DNA of 64,000 nt from Ilex aquifolium (taxonomy: Eukaryota; Streptophyta; Magnoliopsida; Aquifoliales; Aquifoliaceae). The stretch covers positions 26,406,390 through 26,470,389 of the forward strand of contig OX637406.1 in NCBI GenBank assembly GCA_951799425.1, given 5' to 3'. Within the stretch, counting starts at the first letter, position 1; every line of letters begins with the position of its first letter. Positions 43,201-54,026 of the stretch are shown here, in pieces. The notes beneath the pieces are model-generated. The model saw nothing but the letters and a program-made list of their open reading frames with translations. It was not told the origin of the DNA and did not search any database. The position numbers and the translations under genes are program-made.

Positions 43201-45045
43201 TCCCTTTCGTGTGGTCGGATGATTGTGAGACATCTTTCCAAAAACTTAAAAGTATGCTTATCTCACCTTCAATCATGCGACTACCCCAATGGGAACTCCC
43301 ATTTGAGCTCATGTGCGAAACGAGTGATTATGCGGTCGGTGCAGTGCTAGGTCAAAGGGAAGATAAAAAGCCTCATGTAATATACTATGCTAGTAAAACT
43401 CTAAATGAAGAACAAATTAATTACACCACTACTGAAAAAGAGTTGCTAGCCGTAGTGTTTGTATTGGATAAATTGAGGTCATACATCATTAGTTCACCTA
43501 TTCTAGTTTATACTGATCATTCTGCTTTGAAGTATTTGTTGTGTAAGTAGGACGCTAAATCGAGTCTCATTAGGTGGATCCTCCTCCTTCAAGAATTTCA
43601 TCTAATCATCAAGGATAAAAAAGGAGTTGAGAATGTGGTGGCGGACCATTTATCACGGCTTGTCGTCCAAGACACCGAAGAGCACATCCCTATCCTTGAT
43701 TCTTTCCCTAATCAACATTTCTTTTCTATCCATTCAGTTTGTCCATGGTATGCTGAAATTTGTAATTTTCTTACCACTAGACAAATACCCCCACACTGTA
43801 GCCCGAAAGATAAGAGAAGATTCATAGCGGATATGAAGTACTTCTACTTCGATAACTCGTACCTGTTCAAGTATTGCCTAGACCAAGTCATGAGAAGGTG
43901 CATACCAAAAAATGAATAGTGGGATGTCCTCTGTTTCTTTCATTCTGAAGCGTGTGGCGAACACTTCTCTTTGAAGAAGACTTTAGCTAAGATTTTACAA
44001 AATGGTTTTTATTGGCCAACATTGATTAAAGATTGTGTCTCATTTTGTAAGCAATGTGATAGGTGTCAAAGGTTGGGTGTGATCCGTAGAAACATGATGC
44101 CCCTTTCCCCGTTCTTATCATTGAAATTTTTAATTGTTGGGGCATCGATTTCATGGGTCCATTACCTATGTCTTTTGACTACCTTTACATACTCTTGGCA
44201 GTGGACTACGTGTCCAAGTGGGTAGAGGCAATCCTGACCAAGACCAACGACCACCGAGTCATGGTCAAGTTATTAAAAGAAAATATTTTTTCTAGGTTTG
44301 GGATGCCTCGTACGATGATAAGTGACGGTGACTCACATTTTTGCAGTAGACCAATTGCTTCTTTGATACATAAATATGGCGTAACACACAAGGTGTCCAC
44401 CGCTTATCACCCATAGACTAATGGCCAAGATGAGTTGGCCAATAGGGAGATAAAGAACATACTTGAGAAAATGGTTAATCCGAATCGAAATGATTGGTCA
44501 CTTAGGTTGACCGATGTCTTATGGGCTTATAGCACCACTTATAAGACCATTCTTGGTATGTCTCGCTGTAGGTTAGTCTATGTCAAGGCTTGTCACCTTC
44601 CGGTGGAGATGGAGCACAAGGCATATTGGGCCATAAAAACTTTGAATTTCAACCTAAGACTAGCTGGGGACCATAGGAAGTTGGAGATAAATGAATTGGA
44701 GGAAATTCGCAGAGATGCATATGAGAGCTCTAGAATTCACAAAGAGAGGGCTAAAATTTTTCATGACAAATCCATTTTTGGAAAAACATTCGAGTCCGAA
44801 CAAAAAGTGCTTTTGTATAATTCTCGCCTCTTAATTTTCCAAAGAAAACTTCGATCAAGATAGAATGGTCCCTACATTGTCAATGTTGCCTACCCACATG
44901 GAGCCGTTGATATAGAAAACCCCGAGGATGGTAAAACATTCAAGGTCAATAGCCAAAGACTTAAACCATTCCTTGAGGGTTTTGAACTTCAAGAAGTAGA
45001 GTAGGAGTTAGTGGATCCGGTCTATCCGGAAGTTGTTGAAGCATA
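40282..45045 (+). pseudogene. gag-pro-pol remains of element D, broken
   Basis: Order as in A: Gag with knuckle CPICESVEHSIVEC (near 40.49 kb), protease DLGASVNLLPFSMY (near 41.57 kb), reverse transcriptase with the FMDEFSV region (near 42.88 kb), RNase H, integrase (FCKQCDRCQRLG near 44.05 kb; [10 protein letters not shown] near 44.32 kb) and C-terminal part. Clearly Athila-type and close in wording to A. Broken, ten or more breaks. Confidence 0.85.
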
Positions 45046-45552
45046 ACTGTTCAAGTAGATATCAGTATACAATTGTTTTTCTATTCTACTTTATTTTGCA
45101 AGTAAATTGTTCACTCATGTTCAATTGTACATAGTGTTCTTTATTTGTCTGTGCAGGTAGCGATGTTTTTGTTAAGGCTCATGGCGAGGTGTTCTCTTAC
45201 CGTTCTTGTCTTTTAATTTCTATCATCTCATTGCATGTCTTTTTATTGCATTGAGGACAATGCGTAGTTCAATTTGGGGGGGGGGGGGTGAGGTGCACCA
45301 TTTGCATGATACACCAATTTTTTGTTGATAATACCATTTTGTGGTGAGATGCACCATTTACATATTCTACCATTTTTTGTATAGAATAGTTGGAAATGTT
45401 AAAAATTTTGAAAATTTTATGTGAAAAATATCTAAATGTTGAATCATATCCCCCTATTCAAATTGCTATAGGATATGTGATTGCTTGATCTTCATTTTGA
45501 ACTTTGAACACATGAGTACACCATAGAAGTTTATCCTATGCTTGAGTATCAC
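45046..45552 (+). other. 3' region of D with hairpin and G-tract
   Basis: GCATTG-AGGA-CAATGC (45248-45263) is followed by TTTGGGGGG and longer. The region stops within the conserved TTTATCCTATGCTTGAGTATCAC wording, where the B2 LTR starts. Confidence 0.65.
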
Positions 45553-47332
45553 TGATGAGCACAAAATATTGTATATTTGAAGGCCTCATTACATTCATTT
45601 TAACTCAACTTTTGCATCTAAGTACTTAGTGTTAGCCAATTTTATGAATAATGTTGAATTTTCAATGTTGCAAGTTTTTATAGCTTAAATGATAGATTCT
45701 AGGACCTTGCAACTATGATGGATGTGTGGTGAGGGCATGTACACATTACATGAAGATTTGGAGGCTTAAAAGTGAAGAAATCAAGGAGGTATTGTTGTTT
45801 GGGAACAAAAGCACCAGCAACCACACCATCTGGAAACAGAGCCTCGGTATTCCTCCATTTTTACCATGATTCTCTTCGAATCTGAAAATTTTTTAAAAAA
45901 TAAAGTTGTATATCTGGATGTCTTCTATATTGTGTCAAAATTTCAGCTCAATCGGACGGTTGGATCAAAAGTTATGCCAATTATACGAAGACTGGTCCGA
46001 AGCAGAAAAAGCGTACCGGTATGCGTACCGGTACGCCGTGCCTGACAACCCAGAATCGCCTGCAATCATGCTCCACTTGCTTGGGGGTCCCACCTACACT
46101 TCTCCCACACCTAGCCTGACATTTTATCCCTACAACCATGCCTCCTACACCCTACTTGAAGACTTTGAAGGCTTGGGCATTAAGGGGGACGATAGAGAGA
46201 AGGGGTAGCCTGGGGGAGGCTTGTCCTAGCTTGCAACACCCATCCATTCAGCCCCCTAATGATGGAGGCCTTTCACACAGCTAGGGGGGACCACCATGCA
46301 CGAAAAATGCAAGTCTTCCTTCACCATTTATTCAGCATTCACAAGTTTTGAAGGGGGTGGCTACCTAAGCTTAGGAGTAGTTTTGGTGAAGAAGATGATG
46401 AATAGTTAGATTTTTTCATTGTCTTCACCCATTTCACTTGCAATCTTTTGTAAGGATATTGTAAACTTCATTTATTGTCTTTAATGTCATTTATTTCTAA
46501 TGTTTTGCAAGTTTAGTTCTACATTTTACATTTCACCATTGTTGTTTAAGTTTTCTTCATTTCCTTGCTAAAAATGGGTATTGCATATTTTTATTCATAG
46601 TTCAAGTTTTCTTGCTTAAAGTTAGGTTTAATTTCCATTTCAATACCATGTCTATTTACATTATGCATGTCTTTCCTTTTAGTATGAGTAGCTAGATTTT
46701 TAGTTGGCTAATTCAAGGGAGACCTCCTCTTGGGTTTTCCAGTTCAACTCATTTTCTTTCCTCTCTCGGTGTACGATGGTTCGGTTTGACTGGGTTGAGG
46801 GTGGATAAGTTGGTGAGTCTTTGATATTCCGTAGGCCTAGTCACAGTTTATGCTTAGATAGTGACCCATCTTATCCCTAGCTTCCCACGAATCAATCGTT
46901 CATCTATAAACCCTCAGAGGAAGGTTTCGAGTTGATTGGGCATTCCCATTGGAGTGAACCTTTTGGATTAGCCAACACTTGTTTTATTGTATTTTCATTC
47001 ACAAACTTCAAACACCAAAACTCAAACAAAAGATTTTACACTTTTCCTTTTTGACAAAATCACCTTCACCACACTTGAACTTTCCTTCCCTGAGGAGACG
47101 ACCTTGGAATACTTTTTCAAGTAAAACACGACAAGCAAAAGACTCCTTGCGCTTGGGGAGCACTTTTGTTCATTTCGCACATTCCATTTCATACATTTTC
47201 ATCACCACCATTCCGTTGCCCTATCTCCCATATCATTCCGAGGGAGAGTGACACTCCCTTCCCACATACACCATATACACATTAAAGGGATGATATTAAG
47301 GGGTTAGAAACAACAACAATTTTCATCAAGCA
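45553..47332 (+). mobile_element. 5' LTR of B2
   Basis: TGATGAGCACAAAAT to CATCAAGCA, 1780 bp, with dyads at 46011-46040 and the CTTGGAA-type hairpin region near 47103. Confidence 0.85.
46011..46040 (+). promoter_or_regulatory. ACCGGT dyads in the B2 LTR
   Basis: GCGTACCGGTATGC followed by GTACCGGTAC; only one cluster is present, without the CTACTGGAGTT spacer. Confidence 0.6.
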
Positions 47333-47336
47333 TTTT

Positions 47337-47354
47337 TGGCGCCATTGCCGGGGA
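47337..47354 (+). other. Primer-binding site of B2
   Basis: TGGCGCCATTGCCGGGGA, tRNA-Asp type with one mismatch. Confidence 0.88.
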
Positions 47355-47474
47355 AGGTTAAGCGTCGAGTTCGGAGGTGATTTTGGACGGCATGGTAAGT
47401 CTCGTGATTTTCATCACGGGCCAAGGTATGTCGTCTCTTCTGTATATATTTTGTTTTAGTTTGTGTTTTATATA

Positions 47475-48296
47475 ATGTCTTATAATTATTATGAAAATGT
47501 ATCAAATGCCCCATATTATGAAAATGTGTGTGAGATTTGTGATGACTATGGGCTCATCTCTTGTGTGTGCCCAATAAATTATCCGGTTCAAGACTTTGCA
47601 TGCGAAGGTTCAAATTCATTTTTGGCCTCCGAAATTTTTTACCCCAACCATTATGATACACCGAGTTATTCGAGTTATGGTTGGGAGAATGAACCTTGTA
47701 ATTTTTCATCCAATCTCACACCACCAAATGAATTTTCCCAATATCCAACATACAGGAACTCAACCGAAGAAGAATTGGAAAATATTTTGTGCGATTTTAT
47801 GCAATACCAAATGGAATTCAATGCCCAAATAACCCAAAAACTTGATACATTGACTAATGCTATTATTGCTATGCTTGAAGAACAACACCTTGAGCATAGT
47901 CAATGTATTGAGGTTGATCATCCCAATGAAATGCCTATTGATGTTGAATCTCCCACCACTCTTGTTTGTGAAAAATTTAATAAAGTTATTATCGCACAAG
48001 AGGCTAATGAGCCCAAGGTCATTTTTTCATATATGAGTGGTGTTGAGATTCACATTTCTCAACTTGGGAAGGGTATTGAAAAGGAGTTAAGTGTAGAAAC
48101 TTTTAAGGAGAAATTGTATACTCCATTGTTGGGATTGCATAAACTTGCCTACACTTCTATTTGGTTGAGGTTTTTGAATTCTTATCCTTTGTATTGTTGG
48201 ATAGATGGGTTAGTAAGGGCATTTATACAACAAAAAAATGTTAAAACCAAAAAAATCAATGGGCGCAAGCTCATATCCGAATTGAAGCCGGATTGA
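47475..48296 (+). CDS. B-family ORF (273 codons), function unknown
   Basis: Starts MSYNYYENVSNAPYYENVCEICDDYG and ends LISELKPD. Features: Tyr/Asn-rich N-terminus, a CEICDDYGLISCVC motif that looks like a worn gag zinc knuckle, a YGWENEP block, a helical middle (QITQKLDTLTNAIIAM) likely to form a coiled coil, an acidic PTTLVCEKFN block, and a C-terminal domain with SGVEIHISQLG and a Lys-rich end. It sits where gag would start, 120 bp after the primer site. No protease, RT or integrase. The copy in B3 is also open. Probably derived from Gag or a fused host fragment; I do not recognise it otherwise. Confidence 0.72.
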   Translation: MSYNYYENVSNAPYYENVCEICDDYGLISCVCPINYPVQDFACEGSNSFLASEIFYPNHYDTPSYSSYGWENEPCNFSSNLTPPNEFSQYPTYRNSTEEELENILCDFMQYQMEFNAQITQKLDTLTNAIIAMLEEQHLEHSQCIEVDHPNEMPIDVESPTTLVCEKFNKVIIAQEANEPKVIFSYMSGVEIHISQLGKGIEKELSVETFKEKLYTPLLGLHKLAYTSIWLRFLNSYPLYCWIDGLVRAFIQQKNVKTKKINGRKLISELKPD

Positions 48297-50193
48297 CATG
48301 ACTTTTTTTTTTCATGTACATAGTAGTTAGATTTCTTTTATTGTTATATTTCTATTTTCATAAATGTTGTAGTGTAGATTTTAGCATGAAGGTTGTTTAC
48401 CTCTTCCTAATTTGGACTCATTTCACTTGAGCATCATTGCAGAAAATCTTATTGGGTATCATGTTCTAGTCTAAGTTGGGGGGTGTAAACAAGCTTTTTG
48501 TGTTTTATTAATGTACATATATATAAAAAAAAAAAAGAAGAAAAAAAAGAAAAAAAGGGGTATCTCATTTCCCATGTTACTTTCATTTTTCTCATTGCAT
48601 GATTCCTTGTGCATTGAGGACAATGCATGGTTCAAGTTGGGGGGTGAGGTGCACCATTTACATTTTCCACCACTTTTTGTATAGAATAATGGAAAATGTG
48701 AAAATTTTGAAAAATTTTGGTTCCAATATTGAACTATATTCCCCTATCCTAATGGTTATGGGATTTGTGATTACTTGATCTTCATTTTGAACTTTGAATA
48801 CATGAGCACATTATAGAAATTTATCCTATTGCTAAGAGTATCACATACTTGTTTGCTTTTGAACTCAACCATAAGTGCACCATGAACTTGTAATTTTGGC
48901 AATTTACGGATTGAGTTTACATTTGAGTGCTTGACATGAATAGTGGAGATGAGTAAGAACCCATGTGAGCTTTAATGTCAATCCTTGTTTGGAGGGAACT
49001 TACATTTACTCGAGGAACAATTTTTCAAATTCCAAATTTATTCAATAATCTCATTATGCTTGTTTTGGTTAGGTGCTTTTGGGTAGTTGATTGACTTTGT
49101 CTTGAAACGCAAAATGCTCCTCCTATGCTTATCTAGAGATGATCTTAGGCCATCTTTGAAATGCTTTGAGCCTTTACCTTTTTCTTGTGAAACATTATCT
49201 CTAGTGCCATGATTGAGCCTTAATTGAATTCGTTTCTATGCCACACATGTAACCAAGCCATTGAAAATGATAAATATCTACCTTACCTTGGTTGTTCCTA
49301 GTGCTAAGTATAAGTGATGATAAAAGAGAAGGAAGTATGGAGGAAACTCAACAAAAGGGATGAATGATGTTGAAACTCAAAAGAGTTGAATGAAAAAAAA
49401 AAAAAAGATTGAAAATCCAAGAAAAGGAGAAAAAAAAGGGTGAGAAGAAGAAAAGAACGACAAAAGAAAAGGAAAATGTTAAGAAAAAGAAAGAAAATAA
49501 ACAAAGAGTGTGGTGATGGTGTTAGCCTAGAAATCCCATAAAAAGGGAGATCTTTTTGAAATACAGGTCATTCACTTAGAACAACCCTCTTTGTTATCCT
49601 ATATCCTTCATTTCCCTTGCCTCAATATCACCCCAAGGCCTCAATACAACCCTTGAAAGTCCTAAATGATCTAGAGAAGCATGGGGATGCATACTTTTAA
49701 AAGAACAAGAGAAGTTGATTTTGCTATCTAATGCCCTAACATTCCTTTCATGAGATTATGCCAAGGTTGTTTCATTTTTATGCATGAACTTCATTTTTGG
49801 ATTATATGTGAGCTTATTTCGTTTTGAGCACAAGATTCCATCTCACATATACACATGGAGAGCATGCCAAGATAACTAGAGTGTGATTCATTGTGAGAGA
49901 CACCCTTGGTGAGTTTGCATTGAAGCTTAATTTGGATAGCCAAAGTGAATGTGAACTACATTGTGTAAATGTTTAAATTACATGTTCATTTCACACACAC
50001 ACGAGTTTGAAAATGAATGTGTATGTGGATACTCTAGAATAGCATTTAAGGCTATGATGTGCCTCATGTGTGATTAGTTCGGGTGTGTTGAGCAAGCTAT
50101 TTTGACATCCTAGTGCTAATTAAGATAAGGGAATATGCTTTAATATTGGATACTAAGAAAAGAAATTTGTAGGTACCTTCACTGAAAACCTTC
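48297..50193 (+). other. 3' non-coding region of B2
   Basis: No gene. It contains a first G-tract near 48474, the hairpin GCATTG-AGGA-CAATGC (48611-48626) with G-tract (48634-48646), the TTAGGCCATCTTTG block near 49145, and a GA-rich tract (about 49316-49510). Confidence 0.7.
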
Positions 50194-50261
50194 ACGAGAC
50201 AAAACTCGTCCACTAGGGATCACCTAGGGGTTTAAAGGCTTGTTGCATGTACTAAATGCAA
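50194..50261 (+). ncRNA. Three-hairpin row (B2)
   Basis: ACGAG/CTCGT, CTAGG/CCTAG and TTGCAT/ATGCAA; third loop GTACTAA differs from B1 and X. Confidence 0.62.
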
Positions 50262-50311
50262 TTGCGGAATTAGTATATGTTTTATTTTTTTTGCATGCTT
50301 TTTACATTTTG

Positions 50312-50347
50312 TTTGCTAGGGACTAGCAAAACTTAAGTTGGGGGGTG
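50312..50347 (+). other. Hairpin plus polypurine tract of B2
   Basis: TTTGCTAG-GGA-CTAGCAAA (50312-50330) then AAGTTGGGGGGTG and the LTR. Confidence 0.75.
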
Positions 50348-51270
50348 TGATGAGCACAAAATATTGTATATTTGAAGGCCTCTTTTGTAAGGATCTTGTA
50401 AGCTTCATTTATTGTCTTTAATGTCATTTATTTCTAATACTTTGCAAGTTTAGTTATGCATTCTAGATTCTACCATTGTTGTATTTAAGTTTTCTTCATT
50501 TCAAGCTTTGAAATGGGTATTGAATATTTTTCTTCTTAGTTTAAGATTTCTTGCTTTAAGTTAAGTTCAATGTTTCCTTTCTTCATTATGTCCCTTTACA
50601 TTATGCATGTCTTCCTTTTATTTATGAGTAGCTAGATTTTAAGTTGGTTAATCCAATGGAGATTTCCTCTTGGGTGTGCCATTTCAAATCATTCTCTTTC
50701 CTCCTCTCAGAGTACGATGGTTCGGTTTGACTGGGTTGAGAGTGGATGCGGTTGTGAGTCTTTGATATCCCGTAGGCCTGGTCACGGGTTATGCTTAGAT
50801 CCTCACCTCCATCTCGTCCCTAGCTTCCCACGAATCAATCGTTCATCTATGCTCTATTCGAGGAAGGTTTCGAGTTGATTTGGGATTCCCGTTGGAATGA
50901 ACCCTTTGGATTAGCCAACACTTGTTTTCTTGCATTTTCATTAAGAACAAAACTCACCAAAACCAACTACAAGATTTTACACTTTTTATTTTTACAAAAT
51001 CACATTAACACAATTCCCTTCCTTCCCTGAGGAGACGACCTTGGAATACTTTTCCAAGTAAAACACGACAAGCAAAAGACTCCTTGTGCTTGGGGAGCAC
51101 TTTTGTCCATTTTGCACATTCCATTTCATACATTTCATTCCATCCGCCATTATGTTGCCCTTTCTTTTGACATCATCCCAAGGGAGAGTGACGCTCCCTT
51201 TATCCATACACTACACATTCTAAGGGATGGTTTTTAGAGGTTAGGAAACAACAACGTTTTTCATCAAGCA
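50348..51270 (+). mobile_element. 3' LTR of B2 (short form)
   Basis: Begins TGATGAGCACAAAAT and ends CATCAAGCA, 923 bp, lacking the dyad-bearing part found in other B LTRs. Confidence 0.82.
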
Positions 51271-52139
51271 CTCTCCTACCTCCGTCCAACAAACCGGAGA
51301 ACGACAAGGCCTCCCATATAGTGCCTCATAGGGTGTCATATGTATGCTCGCCTGATAACTGTTGTTCTACGCGAACTCCACTAAGGGTTGGTGCTCTTCC
51401 CAACTACCCTTGAGATCTAGGACTCATGCCCGTAGCATGTCCTTTAAAGTCTGGATGGTCCTCTCCGACTGACCGTCCGTCTGGGGATGAAAAACAGTGC
51501 TCATCATCAACTGTGTCCCTATGGCTCTCTGGAAACTCTCCAAAAAATGAGCTGTAAACCTGGGATCCCGATCCGATACTATAGATACAGGCACCCCATG
51601 CAACCGGACAATCTCCCATATATACAACCTGCAGAATTCCTCCAGTGTGAAGGTCATCCGCACCGCCAAAAAGTGTGGCGACTTTGTAAGCCGGTCCACT
51701 ATCACCCATACCGCGTCATGCCCTCTCGATGTTCGTGGCAAGTGGGTCACAAAATCCATCGTGACATGCTCCCACTTCCACTCGGCTACCTCTAAAGGCT
51801 GGAGTAACCTTGTTGGTCTCTGGTGTTCAGCCTTCACCTGCTGACACGTGAGACATCGGCTAACAAAATCCCCAATGTGTTTTTTCATTCCGCTCCAATA
51901 ATACTGGCGACGAAGATCATGGTACATGTTCGTGCCACCTGGATGCACAGCAAAACGGGAGCAATGGAACTCTCTAAGGATCTCCTCTCTCAGCTTCGTA
52001 GACTGGGGAACCACAATCCTTCCCCTAAACCGAAGACTACCATTCGTACGAATGGTCCAGCCCTCGTCACCTGTACCTAACTGTACTCGGTCCCTAATAA
52101 ACAAAATCTCTGTATTCTGCCCCTGGGACTCGATCACTT
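51271..52139 (-). pseudogene. Tekay-type pol fragment E1 (integrase region)
   Basis: Minus-strand protein with integrase zinc region ([31 protein letters not shown]) and DDE core ([34 protein letters not shown]), Tekay/Del chromovirus type. It matches E2 at about 62.0-62.85 kb. It ends where the E2 LTR begins (about 52140) and, on the other side, at the B2 LTR. Broken fragment. E2 therefore seems to have inserted into an older relative. Confidence 0.83.
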
Positions 52140-54026
52140 TGTGATGCCCCAATTTCCGGGGATCCTATATTAACCATTGATCATCTTTCAACCCGCGGAA
52201 GTATCCGTGGATGTCGCTCAACCCAACACCACGTCGATAGCATCCCCTTAAGCGGAATCATAACCCACAAATGTAAACCGGATTCAATTATTCATTGGGT
52301 TCAACCAAGATCCAACATACCATGATTTGTACTCCATTATAGTCCATTTACATCATTGGAGGGAAGGAAAACATAGACCGAAAATAGGGCAAGACAGTTT
52401 GAAAATTTGAAATTTCTTGAGAGTGTACCGGTACTGCGTACCGGTATGGTTTACCCACTGTCTACCCAATTTTGCCTTTTTCAACCGTTTTTCATTTTCA
52501 ATCCATTCCAAACCTTCCCAAAATCATCTCATACATGTTTAATAAGATTTCCCATATAAGACATGATTTATACAAGTTCCATTACAATTGATTCCATATA
52601 TTTACACATCAAAATGGAATTTTCACAAAAACTTTACAGAAATAACCATAAAAGCCACAAGTCGGCTTTCTTCAACTTTGGGGCTTGAAATGGGAGCCGT
52701 CCGCCAGTGTAAACCCCGCACCTGAAATATTTTTCCCACGAAGGGTGAGCCACGCTCAATAGGGTATCTCCTAATGAGGCTACTCCCCAACCTAGATGCG
52801 TATGAAATTTTCACATGCCAACAATTCATAACATTCCAAGCAAGAAAGTGCATTTAATGTTGGAATGTGCAATGTCATGCTATGGAATGAGGTGAGACTC
52901 ACTCATGCACATCAACCGAGCCCTTCCTGACTCCTCCACACATGCAAGTGCCAATGTGTACCAATCCGTCATTTATGTTGCACATCAAATGACATTCTTC
53001 AATCTAGGGTCTTTGTAGGGGTGGGTGTTCATGGACTCACACCAAAGGTCACCCAACCTATACGGAATTTACGGACTTCCACCGAAGGTTCCGCGTACAC
53101 CTACACACTTCATGGGCCAAGCCAAAGGAGTGCGTATCCTAATCACCGGGTCTTGCACCCGAGGGATCTCCTAGCCCTTCTTGTTACCCCAACCCTATCA
53201 ACCATGCAAACCGTGAGACTCGACTAGGTCATCGACCTATCTTACCCGAGCCCACTCGTCATCCACCAAGCGTGGTGAAGACAACCACTATGCACACACA
53301 CCCATTAAATGCAATGTTCTCGTGCATATGCAATATGATGTCTCATTGCAACAAGAATACAATGTTCAATATGCTTTGAGTGATATATGAACATTCTCAA
53401 CACATTTCACATGTTTCATGGCAAAATTATATCATAAGCATATAATTCTCATAATACAACTTCCAAGCATGTCATCACATAATCATGCTATCAATACTTT
53501 AAATCCTCAAGGCATATATACATACACATAATATGCCCACAAATTCATATAACACAAGAATCACATTGGGTCTATTTCACATGTCAAATTCTAGAAATCA
53601 CACTTAGCAATTTCTAACTACCAATCCAAGCTAGGATTCATCCTAACCCATTTCAATACCCATTTCACTCAATCTAACAACAATAGGCAATGATATATGT
53701 AATCTATCAACCTACCCATTTCACCAACATTCTAGGCTTGGAATAAACCTTAGTAGGAGGGAACCCTACCTCTTGAAACGTAGAGAACAACGTTGAGAAG
53801 CTTCGAGAACTCCAAACGAGGTGGAACTCTCACTCTCCGAAAATCCCGTTCTTCGAATCACACCAAAACTCGACCTCCTTGGTATGGTTTTGTAGCCTTA
53901 AACGTGTAGAACAATCTTTGTTCTTGGCCCGAGTGGATTTGAGCTCTCAATCCTTGTAGATCGTAGAGAGAAGGTGGAGAAACTCAAGCCTTTCCCTCTC
54001 TTCTTTCTCACGTTAAAACCGGCGGA
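52140..54026 (-). mobile_element. 3' LTR of Tekay-type element E2, first piece
   Basis: With 60889-61326 it makes one LTR of about 2.3 kb, split by B3. The low-coordinate end TGTGATGCCCC pairs with the start TGTAAAAC at 61326. It contains an ACCGGT dyad module (52425-52451). Tekay/Del elements are known for long LTRs. Open frames inside are not genes. Confidence 0.8.
52425..52451 (-). promoter_or_regulatory. ACCGGT dyad module in the Tekay-type LTR
   Basis: On the minus strand it reads AAACCATACCGGTACGC, then AGTACCGGTACACT. Element A has the same with one difference (14889-14920). Orientation relative to LTR sense is the same in both. Confidence 0.72.

Larger units (their letters stand above)
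40282..45552 (+). mobile_element. Old Athila-type element D, partial
   Basis: Gag from its middle onward, pol, and the first part of the 3' region, followed by the B2 LTR. No LTR of its own is visible. The neighbouring 3' region has the hairpin and G-tract cassette (45248-45291). It is more decayed than A, with ten or more breaks, so it is probably among the oldest layers here. Confidence 0.8.
45553..51270 (+). mobile_element. Non-autonomous element B2
   Basis: Parts: 5' LTR 45553-47332, primer site 47337-47354, one ORF 47475-48296, 3' non-coding region, three-hairpin row, polypurine tract, and a shorter 3' LTR 50348-51270. No pol. Left flank is element D, right flank is Tekay pol E1, and flanking bases (ATCAC / CTCTC) do not match, so B2 is probably a hybrid formed by recombination between two B copies. 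The LTRs differ greatly in length, so age is hard to judge. Confidence 0.83.
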
